Shown in pieces: positions 20,354-29,984 of a stretch of 39,379 bases of DNA; the stretch's first letter is position 1, and each line of letters begins with the position of its first letter. The DNA is taken from contig RHPI01002532.1 in NCBI GenBank assembly GCA_009103225.1, positions 7,368-46,746 of the forward strand. Direction: 5' to 3'. Source of the DNA: Chlorokybus atmophyticus. Its lineage: Eukaryota; Streptophyta; Chlorokybophyceae; Chlorokybales; Chlorokybaceae. Position numbers and translations under genes: made by a program. A model generated the notes under the pieces. The model saw only the letters and a list, made by a program, of their open reading frames with translations, searched no databases and was not told the origin of the DNA.

Positions 20354-21174
20354 CGAGAGTGCTGCTTTTCTGGGATTCCTTTTCAGCACACATGTGTGAG
20401 TCCGTGAAAGCAGCAACGCAGCTGGCGGTATCGATCAAGCTGTCATTCCGGGTGGGTGTACGCCTATTCTTCAACCTTTGGATGTAGGGGTGAACAAGCC
20501 TTTCAAGGACATGCTTCGTGCACAGGTGAGTTGCTAAAATGTGCATGTGCTGATGTTGTGAGGAGTGCACAACTCACACGCTAGGTTGCATGTAAGTTTG
20601 TGTGCGTACCACCTGGGTGAGCTGCTCTTGGGTAAGGTTGCAATAACGGTTGTCATCTTAGGTTGTCAGTCATGATTAACATTGTGCTTTGTTGGTGTAT
20701 GCAGTGGGCGTTGTGGATGGCAGACCCAGCCAACCATTCCTACACTGCAAGCGGCAACTTGCGGCACGCGGACTGGTCAACCGTAGTGTCGTGGGTGCAT
20801 CAGGCTTGGGAGGAGTTGTCAGTGCAGACCATCATCAATGCCTTCAAGAAGGCGGGCGTGTGTGAAGCTGATTGGATCCCGGAGCAGGTCGTTGATGACA
20901 ATGCGGACAATGTCGTCGATGTAGATGAGTTGCCGTTGGAGGTACAGGAAGAGCATGTGATCTCAGATTTGGAGAAGTTGCGTGTGCGCGATGAGGCCAA
21001 TGCTTCAAGGGCTAACCATATCGAGCTATCCAGTGATGAGAGCGAGCTTGATAGCATGTGTACTAGCAGTGATGATGATGCACAGGAGGTTGATGGTGAT
21101 GACTCTGATGATGATCTTGTGTAGTGAGAGATTACTTGTGTTGGATGTTGTTGCTAGCATGTGTGATTCCCTCG

Positions 21175-21204
21175 CACGCACGCGCGCGTACGCACACACG
21201 CATG

Positions 21205-21240
<36 letters not shown>

Positions 21241-21285
21241 GAAACACACGCGCGCGCGCGCGCGCACACACAGCAGGCAGCGCGC
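21175..21285. repeat. (CA)n/(CG)n simple repeat beside the right terminus
   Basis: Alternating purine-pyrimidine DNA, including a run of about nine CG dinucleotides flanked by (CA)n. It follows the transposase stop codon directly. Confidence 0.85.
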
Positions 21286-21339
21286 GTTATATGTCAATAC
21301 AATCCCCCTCAAGGGGAATACTAAAATGGGGGGGGGGAC

Positions 21340-21405
21340 TCTAAGGTCAAAACACAGTCCCCCCCCCCAAATTTGCGGGGGGGGACTGTGTTGGGGTAAA
21401 TACGG
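21340..21405. repeat. Right terminal/subterminal repeats of the pogo element
   Basis: ACACAGTCCCCC (near 21354) faces its inverse GGGGGACTGTGT (near 21380) just before the terminal repeat, forming a hairpin with a CCCAAATTTGCGGG centre. Confidence 0.75.
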
Positions 21406-21982
21406 TAGCCGCCGACCGATTGCTGTTGACCACCTGTCGGTGAGCATTTTCCGACAATCGGGGCGGCCTGTCAATAAGCTCAGAGTTATGTGTAGGGTAC
21501 GGTGCCCTAACTTCGGACTGATCCTAATTTCGGACATCTGGCCTGTATGCGTGCTAAAGGAGCTGTAATTGGTGAACTCGGTGGCCAATTGGCTTGAAAC
21601 TTGTGGCTGAGCTGTGATTGGCCATGATCAATGCCACTAGCTTGAAAGGACTATCCGAGTTGAACAAGGGCGCCAACTTTTGAACTTTTTAGAATTGTTT
21701 TTGCTGGTGGTTATGTGCAATGGACTTTGAAAGGGCGCCATTAATGATTGTGGTTAACTATCGCGGAGCACTTTTTTTCATGTGATAGCTTGTCCAATGA
21801 GGCTTATAATGAACCTTTAATTAGTGTATTTGTTAAGATATGCATCTGGCTATGGCCCAAATAGTGCTAGTACTTAAGTTGTTACGTGTTGGATGAATTT
21901 GCATACTAGTGCGTGTGAGGTTAGAGTAAGAGCAATGTAGATTGGGAGGTGGGTAATTTTTGTTAGTGAGCCACGACGAGGG

Positions 21983-21991
21983 TATATATAA
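21983..21991 (+). promoter_or_regulatory. TATA box of the second transposase gene
   Basis: TATATATAA lies about 70 bp upstream of the ATG at 22058, with a GC-poor leader between them. Position and sequence fit a core promoter. Confidence 0.55.
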
Positions 21992-22057
21992 ACTAGAGTA
22001 GGCTGCACTGAGTAACACAACTGCTGCTGGTGAGTGTGCTTGACTGTGAGTGTGACA

Positions 22058-22995
22058 ATGGTGCGTACTCGAACAAGAGGCAGTAACGAGAGTGGGAGTC
22101 CTTTAAGCGATGTGACCAACAACAGCCGAGTACGTTCTTTATTGTATTGCTTGCTGGCTATACAAGTTTCTATCCGGGTGTATCCAAGCATGCTTGCTAC
22201 TATGTTATGTATACCATGCTTTCATGCTAGCGGAACCAGTCAAAGAGGTGTAGGTCAGCAACGTGTGCTGACATATCAAGCTCTCATCCCTCTGGTTGGC
22301 ATGCAGGCCCCTGAGGACCATACTCCCCCTGCCAGACGCAAGCGCAAGAATCCTTCCACCCCATCTGCGCTAGCCAAAGGCAGAACTGCAAGAAACATCA
22401 GCACACAAGACCTGCGCTCTCTCGTGCATGGCAAAGGGTTGAAGTATGCAATGTATTCTCTAAAGTCCCCCCTCATGAAAAGGATGATGGCAGCATGTGA
22501 GCTGATGCGCAGAGGTGAACGATCCCTACGTGAGGCGGCTGAAGACGTAGGTGTACCCAAGTCCACTCTGTCAGACTACTACCGCAGCCCCACAAAGTTT
22601 GATGACCCACGTGCACATGGCCGCATCCCCACCCTGTCACACTCAGAGGAAGAAATATTACTTCGCTCGGTTATTGACATGTGCAGACATGCCATGTATG
22701 TCACCGTCGTGCACAACAATGGGTGAATACAACATGCAACAGTGCAGCAAATAAGCATGTATGTTTAGCTGACTGACAGTGCGTGTGGCCAGGTGTTTCA
22801 CGTTTTGAATGGCTCAGAGGAGAGATTGGGGCGCTTTTGAGAGATCCCGGGAAAGAAGTGGTGCAGACTATTCCTGTCACGCCACAACATAGCTATGAGA
22901 GTTGCAGAAGGCCTTGATTAACGTCGTTGGAAGTGGGCCACTAAGGAGCATGTGAGCGCCTTCTTTGTGTTGTACGAAAGGTTGGAGAAGTTTAC
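22058..22995 (+). pseudogene. Second pogo/jerky-like transposase, 3'-truncated
   Basis: The chosen ATG (22058) gives MVRTRTRGSNESGSPL. A possible intron runs from GTACGT at about 22131 to GCATGCAG at 22306. The exon ending near 22726 contains a basic segment (ARRKRKNPSTPS) and a psq-type helix-turn-helix (LREAAEDVGVPKSTLSDYYR). After an intron ending at about 22791 the trace continues with SRHNIAMRVAEGLD, a TAA, and RRWKWATKEHVSAFFVLYE, which matches the region between the HTH and the DDE core in pogo-type proteins. No catalytic domain follows. It does not resemble the first transposase closely. Confidence 0.6.
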
Positions 22996-23472
22996 TTGCT
23001 TGCTACTGTTTAACAACGGTATTTCGTGCATGACACACCTAACATCTTGTATGCACACAGGAGCATGCATACATGACCACACATTTGACGGCCGACCGCC
23101 GGTTATACAGCTTTCGTAACGGCGACCTACTGTTATGGCAATTGAGTGTATGTTCAGGCCCCTAATGGCGACGGTTGCTACGGATGAGTCAAACTTGACC
23201 CGCGGGCGGCCTCCGGCCGTACATAAGCCGCGACGGTGACCAACCTACATTGGCAAGCAACACCACTCAGTTCCAATCCAGTCTCCTAAGAGGGACGAGC
23301 GATGGCGGCGAGTACCTATCAGTCCGGTTAGTTATACGCGGTACACTTAATGGAACAATAGTACCATTGCGATGGTACAACAATTTTATCAAAGTATCAT
23401 ATATGGTACTCATCATTCGATTGTGTAATGGAGCCGTTGTATTTTGATGGTACGATCATACCATTGGACTTC

Positions 23473-23522
23473 AAGCCGTTGAGCGTTTAAAACGCAGCAG
23501 CGTTTAAAACGCTCAACGGCTT
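23473..23522. repeat. 23-bp inverted repeat with 4-base loop
   Basis: Arms at 23473-23495 and 23500-23522 (AAGCCGTTGAGCG... and ...CGCTCAACGGCTT) pair with a single mismatch around an AGCA loop. Each arm ends in GCGTTTAAAACGC, itself nearly palindromic. It could form a stable cruciform or hairpin, or it could be the fused termini of a small transposon. Confidence 0.85.
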
Positions 23523-24021
23523 CATGTTCGAGGACAGTTGTGCGGCGACGGCGGCGGCCGCAGTATGTGAATGTGTGTGTACACAGAGTAGTTGAGTTGT
23601 ATGCATAATGTCATGTTAAGTGCAACAGCGCAATCAAACCGTGCATCTTGCAGGCCAGGTCTGGTCAAGCCACCCTAGGGCGGTGGCGGCGGCGCCAATG
23701 GCATCATGCCATGATGGTAGTTCAGTTTGTTTATATGTGTAATCTGTCATAGCGTATGATGCCGTTGTGTTGACGCCCTTGCCGATCAGACCAAGCCGCG
23801 GAGGAGCGGCGGCTAAGTATAAGGGTAGAGTATCTACACCTATAGAATAGTAGTAGTAATAGTAGTAGCCCAATGTAGCTTACAATGTAGCGTAGCAACA
23901 GGTTGCAATGTAATTTATATATAATCTATTGATATTTTCATTTTGTGAATCAGTTAAGCTTGTGACTCGCCGTCTCTCACAGTTAACGACAATCGCATGC
24001 AGCACCTGCTCAAAACTAAAC

Positions 24022-24150
24022 GGTACCGGTAGGTCCTGGGGACATTAACGTCACGTACTTTGAAAGTACCATGAGGTACCCCAAAGGTGTCTGATAGTTA
24101 GGCACCTTTGAGGTACAGTCGCCGGTACCTAAGTGTTAGGTACCAATTTG
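24022..24150. repeat. GGTACC palindrome cluster with stem-loop
   Basis: GTACC.CAAAGGTG (about 24076) and CACCTTTGAGGTAC (about 24101) form an inverted repeat with about 12 bases between the arms. Further GGTACC sites lie at about 24022, 24123 and 24139. Confidence 0.6.
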
Positions 24151-24879
24151 TTATGGTCAGTCCCCTTTGCTTGACTAATGGGTATTCAACAGGTACTTGT
24201 CAGTCTAGGTTAGTCTCTTTATGAAAACGGCCGTCGACTGATAGAGACGGCCGCTATATCAGGTCCTTGTATCGAGATTACAGGTGAACTGAGCCACGAC
24301 AGTCCAACTGAATATCCTCAGGTGCACGGCCGTTGTCAATATTTGGTTGGCTGGTAGGGGAAACATTTTGCGACAATGCGGGCATGCATTAGAGCAATAC
24401 TGCATGCGGCTGTAATGCGTGCTCATATGTTGTTACATACGTTGTAACCCACCCTTTTTGCAAGACCCCACCGCCAGGAAAATGCCCCTACCCTGAGTTT
24501 GGAGCCATATCGCACCGCGCGACGTTAGCAACTCACCACTCGATAATGCGCGGTGCAATGTAGCCCCCTAAACTCATTGCAAAGGGCAATTTTATAAAGC
24601 TTATGAAGTTGATTTTTGTAAACGCCCTTTAAGCATGACATACAATGTACGTCTACTTTATACCATTGCGTAACCGTTCCTGACGCACGTAGCAACTGAC
24701 AACGCTTGCAGTGATCACTTCTACTTGGTTCTTAAAAAGTACAACGCTTGCTGCATGTCACATAATAACATAAGTCAATAGTTGCAATTAAAAAGTTGTA
24801 TGTTTCTGTCACGATTTGGGATAAATTGCAACAGACCTCACTCATGGTAGCGTCTTTTGCTACCATAACCTTGTGGTCG

Positions 24880-24945
24880 GAGCCCAATTGTTACAATGGT
24901 AACGGAGCTTGATGTCTCAGGTTCGATTCTCGTAGGGAACTGAGG
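24880..24945 (+). repeat. Possible tRNA-derived (SINE) head
   Basis: GGTTCGATTCT (24920-24930) is a good pol III B box, and TTGTTACAATGG about 30 bases upstream is a weak A box. T-arm pairing is poor, so this is not called as a tRNA gene. Confidence 0.3.
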
Positions 24946-24974
24946 CAGATTCAAGGGCAAAAAACATTTGAGGC

Positions 24975-25020
24975 GGCTCGACCAAAGCTGGGCGCAGGTT
25001 CGCAACCTGCGCGCCGAGCC
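24975..25020. repeat. GC-rich hairpin, two nested stems
   Basis: Inner stem GCGCAGGTT / AACCTGCGC with a 3-base loop (24992-25012) is enclosed by GGCTCG (24975) and CGAGCC (25015). The inner stem is perfect. Confidence 0.8.
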
Positions 25021-25233
25021 AAATTTAAGCTATGGCTGCGTGAGCGGTCGCGCCGCGTTGGCGGGTCGCGCGATGAGGATGGCCGCTGCACTTCGATCAA
25101 TTATTACCGTTCGTAGGCCGGTTACATAAGGCCGCAGGCGGACCGGTCGTGGTACGGCCGTGACCACGGCGACGTGGGCTAGGAAGTTGTTCATTGAATA
25201 ATGAGGAACCCGTGGGTTAAATTAGGGAGGAAT

Positions 25234-26640
25234 GTTATAATTATTGTAACGGGAGCAATAATAATAGGGGTATTATTGCTACCTAAATATCACATTCTGT
25301 ATAAATAAGTATCTAAATATGCTTATTTACACCTCTTTTTTACGTTTCCTCGCTTATTTGAAGGCTACAATGCTTTATCATAGCTTAAATAAGTCCCAAT
25401 GGGTGTAGAACCGCTTATTCAAGCCTATTTAGTGTCACATTTAATAAGATGTGATCATTATCTCGTTAGTTCCTTACGATAGGTATCTTTCGATAGGTAC
25501 CTTATCGATAGGTACCTTATCTGAGCTGTGATTTGCTCACGCTAGATTTCATAACTACCCTATCTGTAGGGTCGATGTCTAGTTGTGAGTTAATTATCGA
25601 GAGGTATATATTTGATATGCTCTTGATGTAAAAGGTGACATCAAACTGATGCGGGAACTTTTCAGTGCTCGGCTCAGTGGCGGCTACGCCGTTGAAAGGC
25701 TTGTCATAGGCGGTGTGGGTGTTGGGGAAGAGGATTGAAGTTGCATCACCGGCGACGGTGGTGCTGTTACATTGGTATCCTGGAGCTTGGGGGAAACGTG
25801 GGTACTTATAGGGGGCGGCGACCTGCTTTCGGCCAATTGAAAGGCGTCAGCGGCGGCCTCATATTCGTCCACGCAGCCCAAGCTTCAATTTAGCTTCCCT
25901 GCGCTACCTCCACGTCGAAGCCACCCATCAAAGAGGCGGCCTCTCTACGTGTGAGGTACAATCACATATGTCGGTGACTTGCCTGCTTGCCAGGTGCTCG
26001 CCAAGTGCTTGCCAGTTGCACGTGTGTACTTTCATGCACAATTATTCAGTGACTTGCCAGTGCACGAGTGCGGCTTGCTAGTGTGCCATCATTGCTTGTC
26101 ACACTTAGTACACTATCATTGCTTGCAGTGATTGCCTGTCATTGCATGCGGTGATTGCTTGGCATTGTGCTTGCCACAGTGCATGTCACAGTTGGTCACT
26201 GTACGGCTTGCCTGTTGCATGCTAGTGACGTACCTGTGACCTGCCAGCTACTTTTCCGGGTCGCTTACCCGGGTCCGTAAGTTCCGAACTAAGCTGTTCC
26301 CAAACCCTCCCCCTCTGACTTTGGCCTGGAGATCGGGACTTGGTTAGGACAGTTTTGGGGAGGTTCTAGGACATATTGTTACAAACACTGTCTGTCTGAA
26401 ACCCCCCCCGTCTGGCTTCGGCCTGAAGATTGGGACTTGGTTGAGGACAACACAGGGTTAGAACATTCTGGTCCCAATCAGACTTTCTCTGTTTGGTGAC
26501 ACTCCAGATCCAACCTTTTCTATTTTGAGACTGGTTTGAACTCTGTTTGGGACTTTTACAACTTGGGGTCATTTTGATCCTCGTTGAACCTGGTCCATTC
26601 GTGAGGTTCTCACCATTCCATTTTGCCTGTTTTGCAGACA
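25234..26640. other. Gene-free; possible LTR start and leader
   Basis: AGGGAGGAA followed by TGTTATAATTATTG at 25234 looks like a polypurine tract joined to an LTR start, with a TATA-like TATAAATAAG near 25301. I cannot locate the other LTR end or a PBS. At 25975-26255 there is a degenerate TGCTTGCC/AGTGATTGC repeat, and at 26300-26460 a duplicated GGCCTG.AGAT.GGGACTTGGTT segment. Treat the LTR idea as tentative. Confidence 0.3.
25488..25522. repeat. Tandem GATAGGTACCTTATC palindromes
   Basis: Two 16-17 bp units of CGATAGGTACCTTAT stand in tandem. Each is nearly self-complementary and centred on GGTACC, echoing the cluster at 24.0-24.15 kb. Confidence 0.75.
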
Positions 26641-26641
26641 A

Positions 26642-27172
26642 ATGGAAGAGAACTCGGTGCCCACCTCAAAGGGGGAAAGTTCGCAAAACGAGCAATTATC
26701 CCGTGAGGAGGAGTTTTCATCCATGGAGGATATTTCCAAACCGGATGATGCACCTGATGAGTCTCATGCTGCTAAGGATGTGGATGGCTTGGTGGAGCCA
26801 AACGGGCCACCACCACCACCATCATTCGTGCAGCCTGCAATCTCACTTCGCTTGACAAAACAGGAGTTGATGGACCACTTTCTTGGCACCTATGATGAGG
26901 AGCCTCCTGAGGCAATTGTCTCGCCCGTCAACTTCCTCTTGTATGCGGCAGAAAAGATCTCAAAGCTCACCACCTTTATGGGGCGAGATTGGGAGGGGTC
27001 AATGGGTGAAAGCAAACGTGTTTTGAACATGATCGAGCGCCTTCAACGTTCTGACAATGGTCCACCTGTTCAGGCGCTTGCTGGACCTGCCGAGTTTGTT
27101 CCCAACAAACAAGCGGCAATTTTCGACTGGCTCGTCAAGCTGAGACACTATGTCAACTCCCTTCACATTTCT
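26642..27172 (+). CDS. Unrecognised ORF interrupted by an LTR; possible gag
   Basis: From the ATG at 26642 an open frame of 177 codons runs until an LTR end begins at 27173. It is acidic at first, has a PPPPPP run, and continues with helical segments (KQELMDHFLGTYDEE, FLLYAAEKISKL, FDWLVKLRHYVNSLHIS). No retroviral zinc knuckle or known gag motif is visible. It follows a 400-bp leader and may be the gag of the element tentatively starting at 25234, or a host exon. The last codons of the open frame (to 27235) derive from the inserted LTR. Confidence 0.4.
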
Positions 27173-27420
27173 TGTGACGATGCTCGTGCTCACATACACA
27201 GCACACAAGTCATACAACACATGTGTGCACACTGAGCACAGTCTTCACACCGGAACCTTGCCTTCCCTCGCGCATACGCATGCGTTGAGCCCGCACACGC
27301 ACATGAACACTACTACTTCTCACACCAAGCAAGAACGCAGCAGTGTGCCTTGGATCACGCCTCTCTCAAGCATACACCAGTATACTCCATCAGAGAGCAG
27401 AAAGCAAAGTTGGTTGTATT
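27173..27420 (-). repeat. Older, truncated LTR copy
   Basis: Starting with TGTGACGATGCTCGTG, it follows the LTR at 27421 onward with many differences (TTCACACCGGAACCTTGCC, GCCTTGGATC, CACACCAGT-like, GGTTGTATT). It ends at 27420, a point equivalent to 27699 of the complete LTR, exactly where the next LTR begins. Confidence 0.65.
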
Positions 27421-28092
27421 TGTGACGGTGCTCGTGCCTTGTCACCTGTGAGTTGGTCCAATCCACTACCCTCTCACCAAGACACGGTATTCACACCGGA
27501 ACCTTGCCCCCTCTGCCAAGCACACACACGCGCCCCGCCACTCGCGTACGCACGCGCATGCGCTCGAAGCTACACACCGACTTGTGTAGCGCCTTGGATC
27601 GTCACACAAGCAAGCACACACCAGTGGCCACACGCTAGCAACCCCTGCTAACCACCACCAAGCTTGCACACCAGAAACTAGGGAGCTAAAGGTTGTATTG
27701 CAAATTGTAGAATGTCACTTTTATACCTACCAGTCTGCACATGCTACTGTCTAGACGATTCTAGCGCTAGACGGAACTAGAAGCTAAGATATTCTTGCAG
27801 AATCTTGTAGTACACTTCTAGACCTTTCCAACGCACCAAAGATCTCCTAATTTGCTGCTCATATGGTCAAGTTATACTACTTGGCGCCAGGCCCTTCCAG
27901 AAATCTGGTCGAGCCCTTCTCGACTGGCCCTCCGTTTTCTGGCACCTTCCGGACTGGTCTTGGGGCCCCGGTCGATATCCGCGGCAGACTCATAACTCGC
28001 CGATATCCGCCACAAGTCATTAAAAACATGTACCTTACAAATAAGGCCTAAAACGGCCATGAAAATCACAGAATTTGGCCTTGACTGTTACA
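27421..28092 (-). repeat. 3' LTR of the chromovirus-type element
   Basis: On the minus strand it starts TGTAACAG at 28092, directly after a polypurine tract (28107-28093), and ends CCGTCACA at 27421, so TGT...ACA termini bound 672 bp. A TATA box (GGTATAAAA on minus) is at 27727-27719. The last 140 bp recur at 5355-5495. Confidence 0.8.
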
Positions 28093-29972
28093 CTCCTCCC
28101 CCCCCCGGTGAGCTTTGTCCTCGAAGCTCGCGAGGTTGTCGTCGAGCAAGATAGGCATGCACAACGTCTGGAGCATTAGTCAAGTGTGCCTCTGGCTCCC
28201 AGGATGCTTCATGCAACGGATAGCCCTTCCATTTCACTAAGAACTTGCGTACGCCATGCACAAACTTCTCACCAAGGATGTCTTCTACCTCCCACTCGGG
28301 TTCACCGTCCGTGCCAACTTCGGGGGGTGGCCTTTCTGGCGGTTGTCCTCGATATGCTTTCAGAAGGGAGACGTGAAAAACGGGGTGCACACGCATGGTG
28401 TCGGGTAGCTCCAACTTGTACGCCACGTCCGAGATAACTTTGCTGACCTTAAATGGTCCCAACCAGCGTTCATTCAGCTTGCGAACTCCCGTACGCACCT
28501 GGACGTGCTTCGCGGAGAGTAACACAATGTTGCCTTCCTGAAACGTGAGGTGTCGGCGATGCGCGTCCGCGTACTGCTTCTGCCGATTTTGTGCCACCAA
28601 TAACGCATCCCTAGCTACCTTGTTAATGTCCGCGCACTTTGTAAGGAAGTCATTAGCTGCCTCCACACGCACGTCATGTTGTCGCGGTGTCCATGCCGTC
28701 AACGGTGTCAATGGATGTTGCCCGTAGTTCATAAGGAAGGGAGTGACACCTGTGCTTGCATTGTGGTGGTTGTTGATCGCAAACTCAACCAACTCAAGCA
28801 GCTCCTCCCAATTGTCTTGTCGCGCGGTAACGTAGCAACGCAGCATGTCCTCGATCACACGGTTGGCCCGCTCCGTTTGCCCATCAGTTTGCGGGTGGAA
28901 TGCCGTGCTAAACTTCAGTGTGGTACCCAGTGCACTATGCAGCGCCTCCCAAAACTTACTTGTAAAGCGCGGGTCGCGATCACTCACAATGCTTCGTGGT
29001 AATCCATGAGAACGAAAAACATGCTTCACGAACAAGCGTGCTGCCTCCGGTGCCGTGCAAGACTCACTACACGGTGCCAAGCGTACCATTTTGCTGGTTT
29101 TATCGACGAACACAAGTATAGCGTCGTACCCTTCTTTTGTCTTTGGTAGCCCCGTGATAAAGTCCATGGTAACTTGCTCCCACTTGAACAATGGCACAGG
29201 GAGAGGTTGCAGCAACCCACCTGGCTTTTGGTTGCTTGCCTTCACCCTTTGGCATGCGTCGCACAACGCCACGTAGTCGCGATGCATCTCTCGCCAGTAA
29301 AAACGCTGTTTTAAGCTGGCCAAAGTCCTTTCCAACCCTTGGTGACCAGCAATGGGCACGTCATAAGCTTCCTTCAGCAACTTCACACGGATATGCGCGA
29401 CGTTGGGGATGTACAAGCGCCCATGGTGCCACAGCAGCCCGTCGCGCATTGACCAGTGCCCACTTGTGTCCGTAGCTGTATTTTTCAGCTCTTGCAACAC
29501 TTTCATACCCTCCGTGTCTTCACGAAGCACTTGCCGAATCTGGTCGGTCCACTCGGGCTGCACTTGAGCGAGTGCCTCAATTGCATTAAGCCGGCTCAGC
29601 GCGTCAGCAACACCATTTGACGTACCGGGCTTGTACTTGATATCGAAGTCAAAAAGTTGAAAGAACTCAAGCCATCGAGCTTGTCTGCGACTCAGATGAG
29701 GTTGTGTTTGTAAGTACCTCAGTGGAGAGTGATCCGTCTCAAACACGAACTTTTTGCCTTCTAGAAAACAACGCCATTGTCGTAGCGCAATGACTTGCGC
29801 TAAAAGTTCCTTCTCGTGCACGGGGTAATTCAGCTCCGCACCACTCATCTTCTTGCTGAAGAATGCTACTGGTTGAAGGCCGTTGCCATGGTGTTGCTGC
29901 AAAACAGCTCCTACGGCTGTGTCGGACGCGTCGCAAGCCAAAATAAATGTCTTTTCCATGTTGGGGTGAGCC
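28088..29972 (-). CDS. Chromovirus-type pol: RNase H, integrase, chromodomain
   Basis: The frame is intact, and its TAA overlaps the LTR start. RNase H: FILACDASD, HEKELLA, FETDHSPL and VADALSRL. Integrase: a finger GHQG...CDACQ, then the D,D-35-E core in MDFITGLPK, SDRDPRFTS and HPQTDGQTERANRVIED. A GPF-type module (RWLGPFKV...HPVFHVSLLK) is followed by a chromodomain (EWEVEDILGEK...FLVKWKGYP...SWEP), which in chromoviruses targets integration to marked chromatin. The first His of the integrase zinc finger appears to be Tyr (EAYDVPIAGHQG). The RT domain, protease and gag are absent: upstream of about 29972 the open frame runs into palindrome array C, so residues encoded there are not part of the protein. 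Confidence 0.88.
28093..28107 (-). other. Polypurine tract
   Basis: A G-rich run (GGGGGGGGGAGGAG on minus) lies immediately before the LTR, where plus-strand priming would occur. Confidence 0.75.
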
Positions 29973-29984
29973 ACACGGAATTTT

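Larger units (their letters stand above)
18047..21123 (+). pseudogene. Pogo/CENP-B-like DDE transposase, damaged
   Basis: Exons are 18047-18313, 18622-18867, 19511-19842, about 19940-20526 and about 20705-21123 (TAG). The N-terminus is Ala/Arg-rich and is followed by a psq/CENP-B type helix-turn-helix (KFIDIAKHLG...HAKSLRNWLKQE). The catalytic part shows three aspartates in context: NMDEVPVTVDM, FWDSFSAH and ILQPLDVGVNKPFK, the DDD arrangement of pogo transposases. An acidic C-terminal tail follows. Defects are a 197-bp direct duplication (19964-20353), a one-base loss near 20426 before the IPGGCTPILQPLD block, and exons 3 and 4 that do not join in phase. The 640-bp second intron is a CACGCA minisatellite. 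Confidence 0.8.
17784..21405 (+). mobile_element. Pogo/Tc1-mariner-type DNA transposon, 3.6 kb
   Basis: The left terminus at 17784 reads CCGTATGTACCCCAACACAG and continues TCCCCCC. The right terminus, read inward on the minus strand from 21405, is the same except one base (CCGTATTTACCCC...). Both ends are flanked by TA (17782-17783 and 21406-21407), the target duplication of the Tc1/mariner/pogo superfamily. The interior carries a spliced DDE transposase gene on the + strand. Both ends hold multiple copies of ACACAGTCCCCC in both orientations. The ends look intact but the transposase does not, so the copy is probably non-autonomous now. Confidence 0.85.
23000..24880. other. Gene-free stretch with palindromes
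   Basis: I find no supported ORF. The stretch holds GGTAC-rich palindromes (23330-23470, 24020-24150), a long near-perfect inverted repeat (23473-23522), and GACGGCCG motifs (24225-24255). A short segment at 23572-23612 resembles 17321-17365. Confidence 0.5.

Noticed and set aside
17782-21407. Assignment of the 3.6-kb element to PIF/Harbinger
   Set aside because: Flanking duplication is TA rather than a trinucleotide such as TWA, and the transposase motifs (MDE, DSFSAH, LQPLDVGV) are those of the pogo type.
24880-24945. Functional tRNA gene at the B-box-like motif
   Set aside because: T-arm and acceptor stems do not pair and the A box is weak.
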